Shown: positions 28,305 to 39,241 of the stretch, one piece after another
Layout: each line of letters begins with the position of its first letter
Numbering within the stretch: the stretch's first letter is position 1
Source of the DNA: Oceanibium sediminis
GTDB lineage: Bacteria; Pseudomonadota; Alphaproteobacteria; Rhodobacterales; Rhodobacteraceae
Length of the DNA stretch: 64,000 bases
Direction of reading: 5' to 3'
Assembly (NCBI RefSeq): GCF_003265325.1
Contig: NZ_QGNX01000002.1
Coordinates: forward strand, 372,001-436,000
The notes under the pieces: generated by a model
The model's database searches: none
What the model was told of the DNA's origin: nothing
Seen by the model: the letters and a program-made list of their open reading frames with translations, nothing else
Made by a program: the position numbers and the translations under genes

Positions 28305-31300
28305 GATCGTCCAGCCGCTTCTGCGCCGCTTGCAGCTTCGCCGACTCGGCCTCCAGCTCCTCCAGGCGGGTGCGGGCTTCGTCCACCACCTCCTCCGGGG
28401 CGTTGGCAATGAACTTGGCGTTGTTAAGCTTGCCTTTCAGGCCGCCCACTTCCTTGCCAAGTTTGGCCAGCGCCTTGTCCAGCCGAACGCGTTCCGCCGC
28501 GACGTCGATGACATCGGCCAACGGCAGGCAGAAGGTACCGCCGGGCACGGGCAGCGTGACCGCCCCTTTCGGCGCGCTGTTAGCTGTCTGGAACTCCGAG
28601 ACGCGGGCCAGCCGCGCGACGAGCGTGGCGTTGTTGGCAAGCGCCTGCGTGCCCGCCGCGTCCAGGTCGATCTGGATCAGCGGCAGCTTGGCGCCGGCCG
28701 GCACATGGGTTTCCGCGCGGAGTGAGCGGATATCCTCGATCAACCCGATCACCCAGAGCATTTCCGCATCCGCCGCCGCATCCGCGAGGTCGGCGCTGGA
28801 ATAGGTGGGCCAGTCGGTGTGCACCAGCATCTTCGGACGCTCGGCGATATCGCCCCAGAGCTGCTCGGTGATGAAGGGCATGATCGGGTGCAGCAGGATC
28901 AGGCACTGGTCGATCGCCCAGGCCATGGTGGCGCGGGTTTCCGCGATCACCGCCTCATCCCCGGATTGCAGCAGGGGCTTGGCGAATTCCACGTACCAGT
29001 CGCAGACCTTGCCCCAGACATGGGCGTAAAGCCCGTTGGCGGCATCGTTGAAACGGTACTGGGCCAGCGCCTCGTCACAGGCTTCGCGGGCGCGGGCGGT
29101 TTCGCCGACGATCCACTTGTTCACCGTCTGGGTGCAGGCGGCGGGATCGAAATCCGCCGCAGGTGAACACTCGTTCATTTCCGCGAAACGCGCCGCGTTC
29201 CAAAGCTTTGTCCCGAAGTTGCGATAGCCTTTGATACGGTCGGTCGACAGTTTCAGGTCGCGCCCCATGGCGGCCATGGCGGTCAGGGTGAAGCGCACCG
29301 CATCCGCGCCGTATTCGTCGATCAGCTCAAGCGGGTCCAGCACGTTGCCCAGGGACTTGGACATCTTCTTGCCCTTCTCGTCCCGGACGAGGGCGTGGAC
29401 ATAGACGGTGTGGAACGGAACTTCCTTCACCACCTCAAGCTGCATCATCATCATCCGGGCGACCCAGAAGAAGATGATGTCAAAGCCGGTGATCAGCACG
29501 TCCGTGGGGAAGTACTTCTGCAACTCCTCCGTCTGCTCGGGCCAGCCAAGCGTGCCGATCGGCCAAAGCCCGGAGGAGAACCAGGTGTCCAGCACATCCG
29601 CGTCGCGCCACACCGGGTAGACCAGCTTCGTCGGGTCCTGGTCGACACCATAGGTCGCCAGGCTTTCGGAGAGCATGTGCACGGCAGCGGCGCGATCGGC
29701 CACTTCGACCACGCGCATGTGGTTCAGCGGGGTCGGCAGGCCGGACAGATCGGTGGTGAACTTCTCGATGACGCCGTCGAAATCGGCGGCGCATTGGTGG
29801 CGGTCCTCGGCGTGGGTCAGCCCGTCGAGCAGGACGCGCAGCATCTCCACCTCGTCCAGCGCGCCGTCGCCCTCGTCATCGGTGAACGCCGTGTCGAGGC
29901 GCATGTCGATGCCGTACCAGACCGGGATCTGATGCCCCCACCACAGCTGGCGGGAAATGCACCACGGCTCGATATTCTCGAGCCAGTTAAAGTACACCTT
30001 CTTGTGCTGCTCGGGCAGGATCTGGGTGCGGCCGTCGCGCACCGCGTCGATGGCAGGCTGCACGATCCTGGCCGTGTCCACGAACCACTGGTCGGTCAGC
30101 ATCGGCTCGATCACCACCTTGGAGCGGTCCCCGAAGGGCTGGGTGATGAGCTTGTTTTCCACGAAAGGAATCTGGGCCTGGTAGTCGGCCTTCGCCTCTT
30201 CATCCTCGGGCTCTGGCGCGGGGTTGGGGACCATCACGGCCAGCCCCTCTTCGGTGATCTGGGCGACCACCTTCTTGCGCGCCTCGAACCGGTCGAGGCC
30301 GCGCAGGTCGTCGGGGACCAGGTTCAGGGTGTCGACCTCGGCCTCGGTGAAGGTGGCACCGCCGGCGATTTCCTGGGCGCGGGCCGCGCAGGTGGCGTAG
30401 CCGTCGCCATCTGCGCGCATCGCGCCCTTCGTGTCCATCAGGCGGTACATCGGGATGTTGCCGCGCTTGGCCACCTGGTAATCGTTGAAGTCATGCGCAC
30501 CGGTGATCTTCACCGCGCCGGAGCCGAACGCCATGTCCGGGTATTCGTCCGTGATGATCGGGATCAGGCGGCGATGTTCCTTCGGGCCGACGGGGATCTC
30601 GCACAGCTTGCCGACGATGGGTGCGTAGCGCGGGTCATCCGGGTGCACCGCGACCGCGCCGTCGCCGAGCATCGTCTCGGGCCGGGTCGTGGCAATGGAG
30701 ATATAATCCCGCGTCTCGCGCAGCGTGACGTTGCCGTCTTCGTCCTTCTCCACGTACTCATAGGTCTCGCCCCCGGCGAGCGGGTACTTGAAGTGCCACA
30801 TGTGGCCGTCGACGTCGATGTTCTCGACCTCGAGGTCCGAGATCGCGGTTTCGAAATGCGGGTCCCAGTTGACCAGCCGCTTGCCGCGATAGATCAGGCC
30901 CTTTTCGTGCAGGTCGACGAAGACCTTCAGCACCGCGTCGTGGAACACCTCGTCCATGGTGAAGGCGTTGCGATCCCAGTCGCAGGACGCGCCGAGGCGC
31001 TTGAGCTGGTTGATGATCGTGCCGCCGGACTGTTCCTTCCATTCCCAGACCTTTTCGACGAAGGCCTCGCGCCCCATCTCGCGGCGGGTCTGGTTGGAAT
31101 TGTCCTTGGCCAGTTCCCGCTCCACCACCATCTGCGTGGCGATGCCGGCGTGGTCCTGCCCGGGCTGCCAGAGCGTGTCGAAGCCCTGCATCCGGTGCCA
31201 GCGCACCAGGATATCCTGCAACGTGTTGTTGAACGCATGCCCCATGTGCAGGCTGCCGGTGACGTTCGGCGGTGGGATCATGATGCAGAAGGTTTCATCG

Positions 31301-31401
31301 CGCGTCGCGTTCGCCCCGGCGGCGAAGGCTTTCGCATCTTCCCAGGCGGCCGCGATCGCGGCTTCGCTGGCTTGCGGGTCGAAGGTCTTTTCCATCGGCA
31401 T
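28291..31401 (-). CDS. valS: Valyl-tRNA synthetase
   Basis: This class I synthetase (1036 residues) charges tRNA-Val. The HIGH-type motif is [16 protein letters not shown] near residue 46, the KMSKS motif is [14 protein letters not shown], and the insertion between them (about residues 190-420) is the CP1 editing domain. A DALV-anticodon domain and a C-terminal coiled coil ([21 protein letters not shown]...) complete the protein, at the usual family length. The start MPMEKTFDP at 31401 is followed by a second in-frame ATG at 31395. Long plus-strand open frames opposite it are shadows. Confidence 0.97.
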   Translation of the reverse strand: MPMEKTFDPQASEAAIAAAWEDAKAFAAGANATRDETFCIMIPPPNVTGSLHMGHAFNNTLQDILVRWHRMQGFDTLWQPGQDHAGIATQMVVERELAKDNSNQTRREMGREAFVEKVWEWKEQSGGTIINQLKRLGASCDWDRNAFTMDEVFHDAVLKVFVDLHEKGLIYRGKRLVNWDPHFETAISDLEVENIDVDGHMWHFKYPLAGGETYEYVEKDEDGNVTLRETRDYISIATTRPETMLGDGAVAVHPDDPRYAPIVGKLCEIPVGPKEHRRLIPIITDEYPDMAFGSGAVKITGAHDFNDYQVAKRGNIPMYRLMDTKGAMRADGDGYATCAARAQEIAGGATFTEAEVDTLNLVPDDLRGLDRFEARKKVVAQITEEGLAVMVPNPAPEPEDEEAKADYQAQIPFVENKLITQPFGDRSKVVIEPMLTDQWFVDTARIVQPAIDAVRDGRTQILPEQHKKVYFNWLENIEPWCISRQLWWGHQIPVWYGIDMRLDTAFTDDEGDGALDEVEMLRVLLDGLTHAEDRHQCAADFDGVIEKFTTDLSGLPTPLNHMRVVEVADRAAAVHMLSESLATYGVDQDPTKLVYPVWRDADVLDTWFSSGLWPIGTLGWPEQTEELQKYFPTDVLITGFDIIFFWVARMMMMQLEVVKEVPFHTVYVHALVRDEKGKKMSKSLGNVLDPLELIDEYGADAVRFTLTAMAAMGRDLKLSTDRIKGYRNFGTKLWNAARFAEMNECSPAADFDPAACTQTVNKWIVGETARAREACDEALAQYRFNDAANGLYAHVWGKVCDWYVEFAKPLLQSGDEAVIAETRATMAWAIDQCLILLHPIMPFITEQLWGDIAERPKMLVHTDWPTYSSADLADAAADAEMLWVIGLIEDIRSLRAETHVPAGAKLPLIQIDLDAAGTQALANNATLVARLARVSEFQTANSAPKGAVTLPVPGGTFCLPLADVIDVAAERVRLDKALAKLGKEVGGLKGKLNNAKFIANAPEEVVDEARTRLEELEAESAKLQAAQKRLDDLGEA

Positions 31402-31587
31402 CGGGTCTGTCCTGGATTTGGCCTGGCACTGGCCTGTATTTTGTGGATCGCGCACGCTTGTAACGGAGCGTGCGGCAGGTGGAAAGGCCCGGAATGTCAC
31501 GCCGCGCGGGTGGCTCGGCTTGAATCGGGCACGCGAAACGGGGACACTCCGGCCGGCACGCGAACACGGCGAAGAAGGAGCGGGCAG

Positions 31588-32031
31588 ATGAGCGACACCC
31601 CCCGCAAGGGAAACCGGAAATTCCAGCGGATGCTGGGCGCTGGCCTGATCGTCGCGGCCTTCGCGCTGGTGCTTGTCCACTTGCAGGAAAACCTGTCCCA
31701 GGGGCGGATGGAACGCGACGGTGAGATCACCGAGGCCAGGGTGGTGCGCATCGTCTCGGGCCAGTTGCCCGACGGGACCGAGGGGCACGCCGCCGTCGTG
31801 TCCTTCACCGCCGAGGGGGCCCCCTACCGGGTGATGGAGCGGGTTTCCGACGGGTTCGTGGCGCGCCATGGCGCGGGCGACACGCTCAGGATCCGCTACT
31901 GGCGCGCCGATCCCCGGCTGACCGAGCTGGAGTACGAGGCGAACCGAAGCTGGCGCGACTACGCCCTTTACCTTGCCGGGCTGTCCGCCCTGTGCGGCCT
32001 GCTGCTGACGGTTCTGCGGTTCCGCCGCTGA
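31588..32031 (+). CDS. DUF3592-like small membrane protein
   Basis: This protein of 147 residues has two hydrophobic segments (about residues 15-36 and 125-143) flanking a soluble beta-rich domain. The features [23 protein letters not shown] and [18 protein letters not shown] match the DUF3592 layout. Function is unknown. The ATG at 31588 has AAGGAG upstream. It is divergent from valS and followed by the molybdenum hydroxylase gene after 124 bp. Confidence 0.7.
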   Translation: MSDTPRKGNRKFQRMLGAGLIVAAFALVLVHLQENLSQGRMERDGEITEARVVRIVSGQLPDGTEGHAAVVSFTAEGAPYRVMERVSDGFVARHGAGDTLRIRYWRADPRLTELEYEANRSWRDYALYLAGLSALCGLLLTVLRFRR

Positions 32032-32155
32032 CCCTGCCGGGGCGGGCGCGCCACCGCCCGCGCACCGGGCCGGAATGGGTGAAACTTGCGCTTTACCTCA
32101 CGCCTCAGCCGCCTATGGTTCAACGAAGAAACATACTCAAGTCCGCAGGTGAAGC

Positions 32156-34452
<2,297 letters not shown>

Positions 34453-34456
<4 letters not shown>

Positions 34457-34914
34457 GCCTGCGCCTTGCGCCTGCGGATCTGGACGATCCCATGGTGCAG
34501 GCGCTGATCGCGGCGCACCAGGCGCACAGCCATTCGACCTCGCCGCCGGAAAGCGTGTTCGCGCTGGACCTGGACGGGCTTCGCGCCGATGACGTGACGC
34601 TGTTCGCCGCCTGGCAGGGCCCGGCGCTGGTCGGCTGCGGCGCGCTGCGCCAGCTCGGCCCCAGGGAGGGGGAGCTGAAGTCCATGCACATCGCGCGCGC
34701 GCATCGCGGCAAGGGCCATGCGCGCGCCCTACTGGCGCATCTGATCGCGCACGCCCGCGCGCTGGGGCTTCAGCAGCTCTGGCTGGAAACCGGCTCGATG
34801 GAGGCCTACGCCCCTGCCCGCGCGCTATACGCCAGCGCGGGCTTCAGGACCTGCGGGCGCTTTGGCGACTATCCGGTGGATCCGAACTCCACCTACATGA
34901 CGCGCGAGATCTGA
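34453..34914 (+). CDS. GNAT-family N-acetyltransferase
   Basis: This acetyl-CoA-dependent acetyltransferase has 153 residues. Motif A is visible as GELKSMHIARAHRGKGHARALLAHLIAHA (with RGKGHA binding CoA), followed by LETGSMEAYAPARALYASAGFRTCGRFGDY, typical of PhnO/YafP-like small GNATs. The ATG overlaps the stop of the molybdenum hydroxylase gene (ATGA), so the two are probably co-transcribed. The acceptor is unknown. Confidence 0.87.
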
Positions 34915-34920
34915 GCCCGC

Positions 34921-35784
34921 TCAGCCTTCGGGCCGCCTGAAATACGCTTGCGTCCCACGGTGGTAGACGCGGTCTTCCGCCAGAACCACGTCCGGCGCAT
35001 GGGCCTTCTCGGCCGCGAACGTGGCATAGATCGGGCCGAAGTCCCGCTCGGCCTGCTCGAGCAGCGTTTCAAAGCTTTCGATCACGAAGTAGCTCTGCTG
35101 GAAATCGTCGATCCGGTAACGCGTGTGCATCACCCGCTCCAGCTCGAAGCCAAGCCGGTTGGGGCTGGCGTCCTCCAGCGCGAAGCGCGTCTCGGTGGGG
35201 GAGGACATGATCCCCGCCCCGAACAGGCGCAGGCCGCCCGCTTCCTCGATCAGGCCGAACTCGATCGTGTACCAGTACAGACGCGCCAGTGCGGGCAGCG
35301 CGTTCGCCGCGATCGCGCGCGGCCCCGCCTTGCCATAGGCCTCCATGAAGGCCGCGTAGGTCGGGTCCGCCAGAAGGGGCACATGGCCAAAGATGTCGTG
35401 AAAGATGTCCGGCTCCTCGATATAGTCGAACTCTGCTTCCGAGCGCAGGAAGGCCCCCGCCGGAAAGCGCCGGTTCGCCAGGTGATCGAAGAACACCTCG
35501 TCCGGGACCAGCCCCGCGACAGGCACGACACGCCAGCCCGTCAGCGCCTGAAGCCGCGCGGACAGCTCCTCCATGTCGGGGATGCCGCCCTGGAACAGCT
35601 CCGTGGTGTGCAGCGCGTCCAGGTAGGCCTGGCAGGCGCGACCGGGCAGCAGGGCGCGCATCCGCGCCACCAGCCGGTCCCAGCGGGCGTGTTCCTCGGG
35701 CGTATAGGCGGCCCAGTTCTGGTCCACGGTGAAATCGGGGGCGACAGCGCCCACCGGGCGGCGTTCAGGGGAAAGGTCGTTCAT
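34921..35784 (-). CDS. phhA: Phenylalanine 4-monooxygenase
   Basis: This pterin-dependent, non-haem iron hydroxylase (287 residues) converts phenylalanine to tyrosine. Iron ligands are visible: two His in FHDIFGHVPLLADP and the Glu in YWYTIEFGLIEE; FGAGIMSSPTET and the FDYIEEPDIFHD segment also match the family. The start at 35784 has a strong AGGAGG. It is divergent from an Lrp-type regulator, the usual partner in proteobacteria, with symmetric sites in the shared promoter. Confidence 0.94.
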   Translation of the reverse strand: MNDLSPERRPVGAVAPDFTVDQNWAAYTPEEHARWDRLVARMRALLPGRACQAYLDALHTTELFQGGIPDMEELSARLQALTGWRVVPVAGLVPDEVFFDHLANRRFPAGAFLRSEAEFDYIEEPDIFHDIFGHVPLLADPTYAAFMEAYGKAGPRAIAANALPALARLYWYTIEFGLIEEAGGLRLFGAGIMSSPTETRFALEDASPNRLGFELERVMHTRYRIDDFQQSYFVIESFETLLEQAERDFGPIYATFAAEKAHAPDVVLAEDRVYHRGTQAYFRRPEG

Positions 35785-35831
35785 CTGGCGATCCTCCTTG
35801 CCGGGTGCCGGGAAAGGATACGCCGCCTCGC

Positions 35832-35870
35832 CCGAAATGTGCTTTCGGAGTTTGCGCTGAATAGCGGAAA
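35832..35870. promoter_or_regulatory. Two adjacent dyads in the phhA/Lrp intergenic region
   Basis: Dyad 1 is CCGAAA-tgtgc-TTTCGG (35832-35848, perfect). Dyad 2 is TTTGCGC-tgaata-GCGGAAA (35851-35870, one mismatch). They are spaced about 20 bp centre to centre between phhA and the divergent Lrp-type gene, as expected for sites bound by an Lrp-family octamer. This is inferred from position and symmetry only. Confidence 0.4.
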
Positions 35871-35917
35871 ATCGGATTGTCGTTTCGCGATGGGCAGTGG
35901 AGTGATACAATCCGTTC

Positions 35918-36370
35918 ATGGACAGGCAGGACATTGAAATTCTGCGCATCCTTCAGACGGATGCCACGCTCAGCAACCAGGCCCTGGCCGAGCGCACCGG
36001 CCTGAGCGCCGCCACCGTCTGGCGCCGGGTCCAGAGCCTTGAGGCGGCGGGCCTCGTCACAGCGCGGGTGGCCCTGCTGGACCCCGCCGGTGTCGGCCTT
36101 GGCACGACCGTCGTGACAGAGGTGCGCCTGACCCGCCACAACCGCGAAAACCGGCAGGCCTTTGAAAAGATGGTGCTGGCAAGCCCGGAAATACAGGAAT
36201 GCTACGCGGTTTCGGGCAGCCACGATTACCAGCTGCTGATCCGCTGCGCCGATATCGCCGCCTATGAACATTTCCTGATGGAGGTGCTTCTGGCCAGTGA
36301 GGTCGTCGCCAGCGCCGAGACGTCCTTCGTGCTGCGCCAGATCAAGTACACCACGGCGTTGCCGATCTGA
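35918..36370 (+). CDS. Lrp/AsnC-family transcriptional regulator
   Basis: The predicted DNA-binding regulator (150 residues) has an N-terminal helix-turn-helix (DIEILRILQTDATLSNQALAERTGLSAATVWRRVQSLEAAGLV) and a C-terminal RAM ligand-binding domain (ECYAVSGSHDYQLLIRCADIAAYEHFL). By its divergent position it most likely controls phhA in response to phenylalanine or tyrosine. Confidence 0.92.
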   Translation: MDRQDIEILRILQTDATLSNQALAERTGLSAATVWRRVQSLEAAGLVTARVALLDPAGVGLGTTVVTEVRLTRHNRENRQAFEKMVLASPEIQECYAVSGSHDYQLLIRCADIAAYEHFLMEVLLASEVVASAETSFVLRQIKYTTALPI

Positions 36371-36436
36371 TCCCGATGGCGCGGCTTGCCCTCACGCGGC
36401 CTTGCGCGGCGCGGCGCGGACGGGCAGGTTTGCCGG

Positions 36437-37465
36437 ATGACCGAGAGCATTCCGCGCACCCATGTCTTCATCATCGACGGCACACTGTCGCGGCTGCACG
36501 ACGGGCATGAAAGCCATGCGGGGCTGCTCTACAAGATGCTGCGAGAGGTGGGTGATCCGGCGCGCCAGACCGTGGGCTACGATCCGGGCATCCAGCTGAC
36601 GAGCTGGCGGAACTGGGTGGACGTGGCCGCCGGGCTGACCATCAACCAGACGATCGAGGTCGGCTACGCCACGCTGGCGGCGCGCTATCGCCCCGGCGAC
36701 AGGATCATGCTGTTCGGTTATTCGCGCGGGGCCTACGCGGCGCGTAGCCTTGCGGGGTTCATCGGGCGGATCGGCCTGCTGCGCCGAGCGCACGCCACGC
36801 AGCGGCGGGTGCACCTGGCGTTTCGCTATTACGAGGCGCCAGTGCTCGGCCCCTCGGCGCATATGTTCTCCACCCGCTACTGCCACCGCGATGTGCAGAT
36901 CGACATGATCGGCGTCTGGGATACGGTCGCGGCGCTGGGGCTGCCCTACCCGTTTCTGAGCCGCCTTGCGCCGATGGCGACCGAATACCACGATCATCAC
37001 TTGGGCGATCACGTGCGCAACGCCTTCCAGGCGCTGGCGCTGGACGAGACGCGCAGCGCCTACGAACCACTCCCCTGGGCCCGGGTGGAGGGGTGGAACG
37101 GCACGCTGCAACAGGCGTGGTTTCCGGGCGCGCATGCGGATATCGGCGGCCAACTCGGCGGCTATCCCAAGGCGCGGCCCCTTGGGCACATCCCGTTCCG
37201 CTGGATCGTCTCCCACGCCGAAAGCTGCGGCCTGATCCTGCCCGAGGGCTGGCGCGACCGCGTCCCCGAGGACCCGGGCGCCCCGGCGCATGGCGCGTTC
37301 CGCGGGCGGGCGCGCTATTTCCTGAGCCGGTCCCCCCGGATCGCCGGGCAATGCCCCTCAGAGTTCGAGCATGACAGCGTCGACGCCCGGCGCGCGGCGC
37401 GGCCCCGCTACCGCCCCAAGGCGCGCTGGGTCCGGGGCCCGCACGCGGAAGAGGCCGGCGCATGA
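36437..37465 (+). CDS. DUF2235-type alpha/beta hydrolase (Tle1-like phospholipase family)
   Basis: This protein of 342 residues has the hallmark motifs of DUF2235: HVFIIDGT near the N-terminus (family FFDGT), LFGYSRGAYAARSLAGFI with the nucleophile Ser near residue 96, IGVWDTVAALG, and WFPGAHADIGGQ. Family members include type VI secretion phospholipase effectors, but this one is short and has no secretion genes around it, so it may be a housekeeping hydrolase. The ATG at 36437 is weakly supported by TGCCGG upstream. It is convergent with the cytochrome gene. Confidence 0.8.
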   Translation: MTESIPRTHVFIIDGTLSRLHDGHESHAGLLYKMLREVGDPARQTVGYDPGIQLTSWRNWVDVAAGLTINQTIEVGYATLAARYRPGDRIMLFGYSRGAYAARSLAGFIGRIGLLRRAHATQRRVHLAFRYYEAPVLGPSAHMFSTRYCHRDVQIDMIGVWDTVAALGLPYPFLSRLAPMATEYHDHHLGDHVRNAFQALALDETRSAYEPLPWARVEGWNGTLQQAWFPGAHADIGGQLGGYPKARPLGHIPFRWIVSHAESCGLILPEGWRDRVPEDPGAPAHGAFRGRARYFLSRSPRIAGQCPSEFEHDSVDARRAARPRYRPKARWVRGPHAEEAGA

Positions 37466-37498
37466 CCGCCCCCCCTGTTCCTTGCACCTGTCGCGGCC

Positions 37499-38584
37499 TT
37501 ACTGCGAGAATTGCGCGATATAGGCGATCACGTCGGTGCGGTCGGCTTCTTCCTTGAGGCCCGGAAACGACATCCGGTTGCGCGGCACTTTCGCGCGCGG
37601 GTTCTCAAGATAGGCCTGCAGCGCCTCGCCGTCCCAGATCAGGCCGTTTTCCCCGGCCTCCACCATCGCGTCGGAGTAACGGAACCCCTCCAGCGTGCCA
37701 GCCTGACGGCCGATGACGTCGTTGAGGACCGGGCCGACGCGCGACTGGGCACCTTCTCCGATCATGTGGCAGGTCTTGCACTGCCGGAAGACCGTCTCAC
37801 CCTTGGCAGGATCGCCCCCAGCGACGAGGGCCGCGACATCGATGGCGCCGTCCTCGGTCGTGGCGTCTTCGGTGGCGGTATCTTCGGCGGGTGCGGCGTC
37901 TTCCGCAGCGACCTCCTCCGTCACAGCTTCCTCGGCGGGCGCAGCGTCTTCAGCAGCCGCCTCCTCCGTCACGGTCTCCTCGGCGGGCGCAGCTTCTTCA
38001 GCAGCGGCCACTTCGGTCACAGCTTCCTCAGCGGGCGCGGCTTCTTCCGCTGCGGCCCCCTCCGTCACAGGTTCCTCGGCGGGCGCAGCATCTTCCGCAG
38101 CGGCCTCCTCGGTCACAGCTTCCTCGACGGGCGCAGCTTCTTCCGCAGCGGCGTCCTCCGTAACAGCTTCCTCGGCGGGCGCAGCGTCTTCAGTAGCAGC
38201 CTCTTCCGTCACGGCTTCCTCGACAGGCGCGGCTTCTTCCGCAGCCACCTCTTCGCTCGCAACGTCCTCGGCGGCGGCGGCGTCTTCCTCGGCGGCCTCG
38301 GCGGTTTCGCTCGCGGCTTCGGCGACTTCGCTGGCTTCCTCAACTGTGGCTTCCGCACTCGCGACGGCGGCTTCGGTTCCGTTTTCCGGGGCGTCGGTCT
38401 CCGCCGCCATTGCGGTTGCTTCAGGCGCGCTCTGCTGGGTCGTTTCGGCGGATTCCTCGATCGTGGGCTCTTCTTCGGGGGCGTTCACGATCACCCGCCT
38501 GCCATCGATGGCGTTCACGGCCATCAGGAAAAGAAGCAGGGCGCCAAGCCCCCACGCCACCATTTTCATGTTGATGTTTTGCAA
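37499..38584 (-). CDS. Membrane-anchored c-type cytochrome with long Ala/Glu-rich repeat linker
   Basis: This is a class I cytochrome c whose haem domain is at the C-terminus: FRQCKTCHMIGEG binds haem and NRMSFPG supplies the likely axial Met. An N-terminal hydrophobic helix (MVAWGLGALLLFLMAV) should anchor it in the inner membrane. Between them lie about 190 residues of Ala/Glu-rich sequence, including eight 16-residue repeats. The layout recalls the anchored cytochrome cy of Rhodobacter, an electron carrier to terminal oxidases (inference). The likely start is TTG at 38584, because GGAGGG sits 5 bases upstream; the ATG at 38569 lacks a ribosome site. Confidence 0.8.
   Translation of the reverse strand: MQNINMKMVAWGLGALLLFLMAVNAIDGRRVIVNAPEEEPTIEESAETTQQSAPEATAMAAETDAPENGTEAAVASAEATVEEASEVAEAASETAEAAEEDAAAAEDVASEEVAAEEAAPVEEAVTEEAATEDAAPAEEAVTEDAAAEEAAPVEEAVTEEAAAEDAAPAEEPVTEGAAAEEAAPAEEAVTEVAAAEEAAPAEETVTEEAAAEDAAPAEEAVTEEVAAEDAAPAEDTATEDATTEDGAIDVAALVAGGDPAKGETVFRQCKTCHMIGEGAQSRVGPVLNDVIGRQAGTLEGFRYSDAMVEAGENGLIWDGEALQAYLENPRAKVPRNRMSFPGLKEEADRTDVIAYIAQFSQ
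37850..38233 (-). repeat. Eight in-frame 48-bp tandem repeats (16-residue units)
   Basis: Eight consecutive units with consensus AAPAEEAVTEEAAAED encode the flexible acidic linker of the cytochrome. Units differ at a few positions (V/A at 4, E/D/G/V at 11, D/E at 16). The region is fully coding and in frame, so unit number can vary without breaking the gene. The Pro in each unit should break helices and keep the linker extended. Confidence 0.9.
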
Positions 38585-38787
38585 GAGTCCCTCCGTCACA
38601 GTCCAACGTATGCCCGACCGGCAAGACGCCATTTGGTTCCGTGAACGGCGGCCGAGGGGCAGATGACCGCCCCATCGGCACGGGGCCGATCACGCCAGTG
38701 ATCAAGAAGGTAGTGCGAACGCCCGGCGCGCCCACCCGATAGGCCCCGCCCCTCCCGGAACCGGGAACGGGCGGCGGCGCGGCCGGG

Positions 38788-39204
38788 TCAGTCGGCGTTG
38801 CGGGCGCGTGCCAGCAGGTCGGTGAGTTCGGAGCGGATCATCTTGCGCAGCCGCGCCTCGAGCACCCCGTCGATCGCATGCTCCAGCTCCTCCCGCACCA
38901 GGTCGGAGACGAGGCCGCGCAGCGCGGGGTCCGCCGTATTCTGGGCGGTGGAAAGCCGGGTGACATTCGACGGACGCACCCCCTCGGACACCCGCGTCAG
39001 GGCGCCCAGGACCAGCGGCGCCGGCTTGGCGGGCTGCGGTGAGGGTGGCGGCACTGCCTCCGCCGTCGGGGGAAGGTGGCCGGGATGGTCCACGGTGCCG
39101 CGCGCGGCTTCCTCGCTGACCATCTGGCGGATGGTGTTCAGAAGCTCATCGTCGCCCTCGTCCGGCTCGGCGCCGGGGCGGTACTGGTCGTCGTTCATGC
39201 TCAT
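38788..39204 (-). CDS. PopZ-like (DUF2497) polar organising protein, divergent
   Basis: The small acidic, Pro-rich protein (138 residues) has an N-terminal helix DELLNTIRQMVSEEAAR (residues 19-35) resembling the PopZ/DUF2497 opening 'EEILASIRRIISED'. A Pro-rich disordered middle and a C-terminal helical region (LVSDLVREELEHAIDGVLEARLRKMIRSEL) follow. PopZ forms polar condensates that anchor chromosome origins. The position next to tolC and pcm, on the same strand as valS, matches the usual alphaproteobacterial popZ locus as I recall it. The C-terminus is poorly matched by eye, so the call rests on the N-terminal motif plus gene order. AGGGG lies 6 bases before the ATG. Confidence 0.6.
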   Translation of the reverse strand: MSMNDDQYRPGAEPDEGDDELLNTIRQMVSEEAARGTVDHPGHLPPTAEAVPPPSPQPAKPAPLVLGALTRVSEGVRPSNVTRLSTAQNTADPALRGLVSDLVREELEHAIDGVLEARLRKMIRSELTDLLARARNAD

Positions 39205-39241
39205 CGGTATCCCCTGGTCTTCTGGTCGGGCACAGGCCGGT

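Noticed and set aside
31452-31473. Perfect 7-bp hairpin upstream of valS considered as a T-box leader
   Set aside because: T-box riboswitches are not expected in alphaproteobacteria, and no specifier loop or T-box sequence is visible.
29395-32031. Very long plus-strand open frame (878 codons) opposite valS
   Set aside because: It is a high-GC shadow of the valyl-tRNA synthetase codons. Only its last 147 codons (from 31588), which lie beyond valS and have their own ribosome site, are a real gene.
37850-38233. Regular repeats considered as a CRISPR array
   Set aside because: The units are contiguous without spacers and encode an in-frame protein repeat.
37511-38666. Two long plus-strand open frames full of Ser/Ala or Gly/Phe repeats
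   Set aside because: They arise from reading the 48-bp repeats of the cytochrome gene on the other strand. The minus-strand frame has a membrane anchor and CKTCH haem site.
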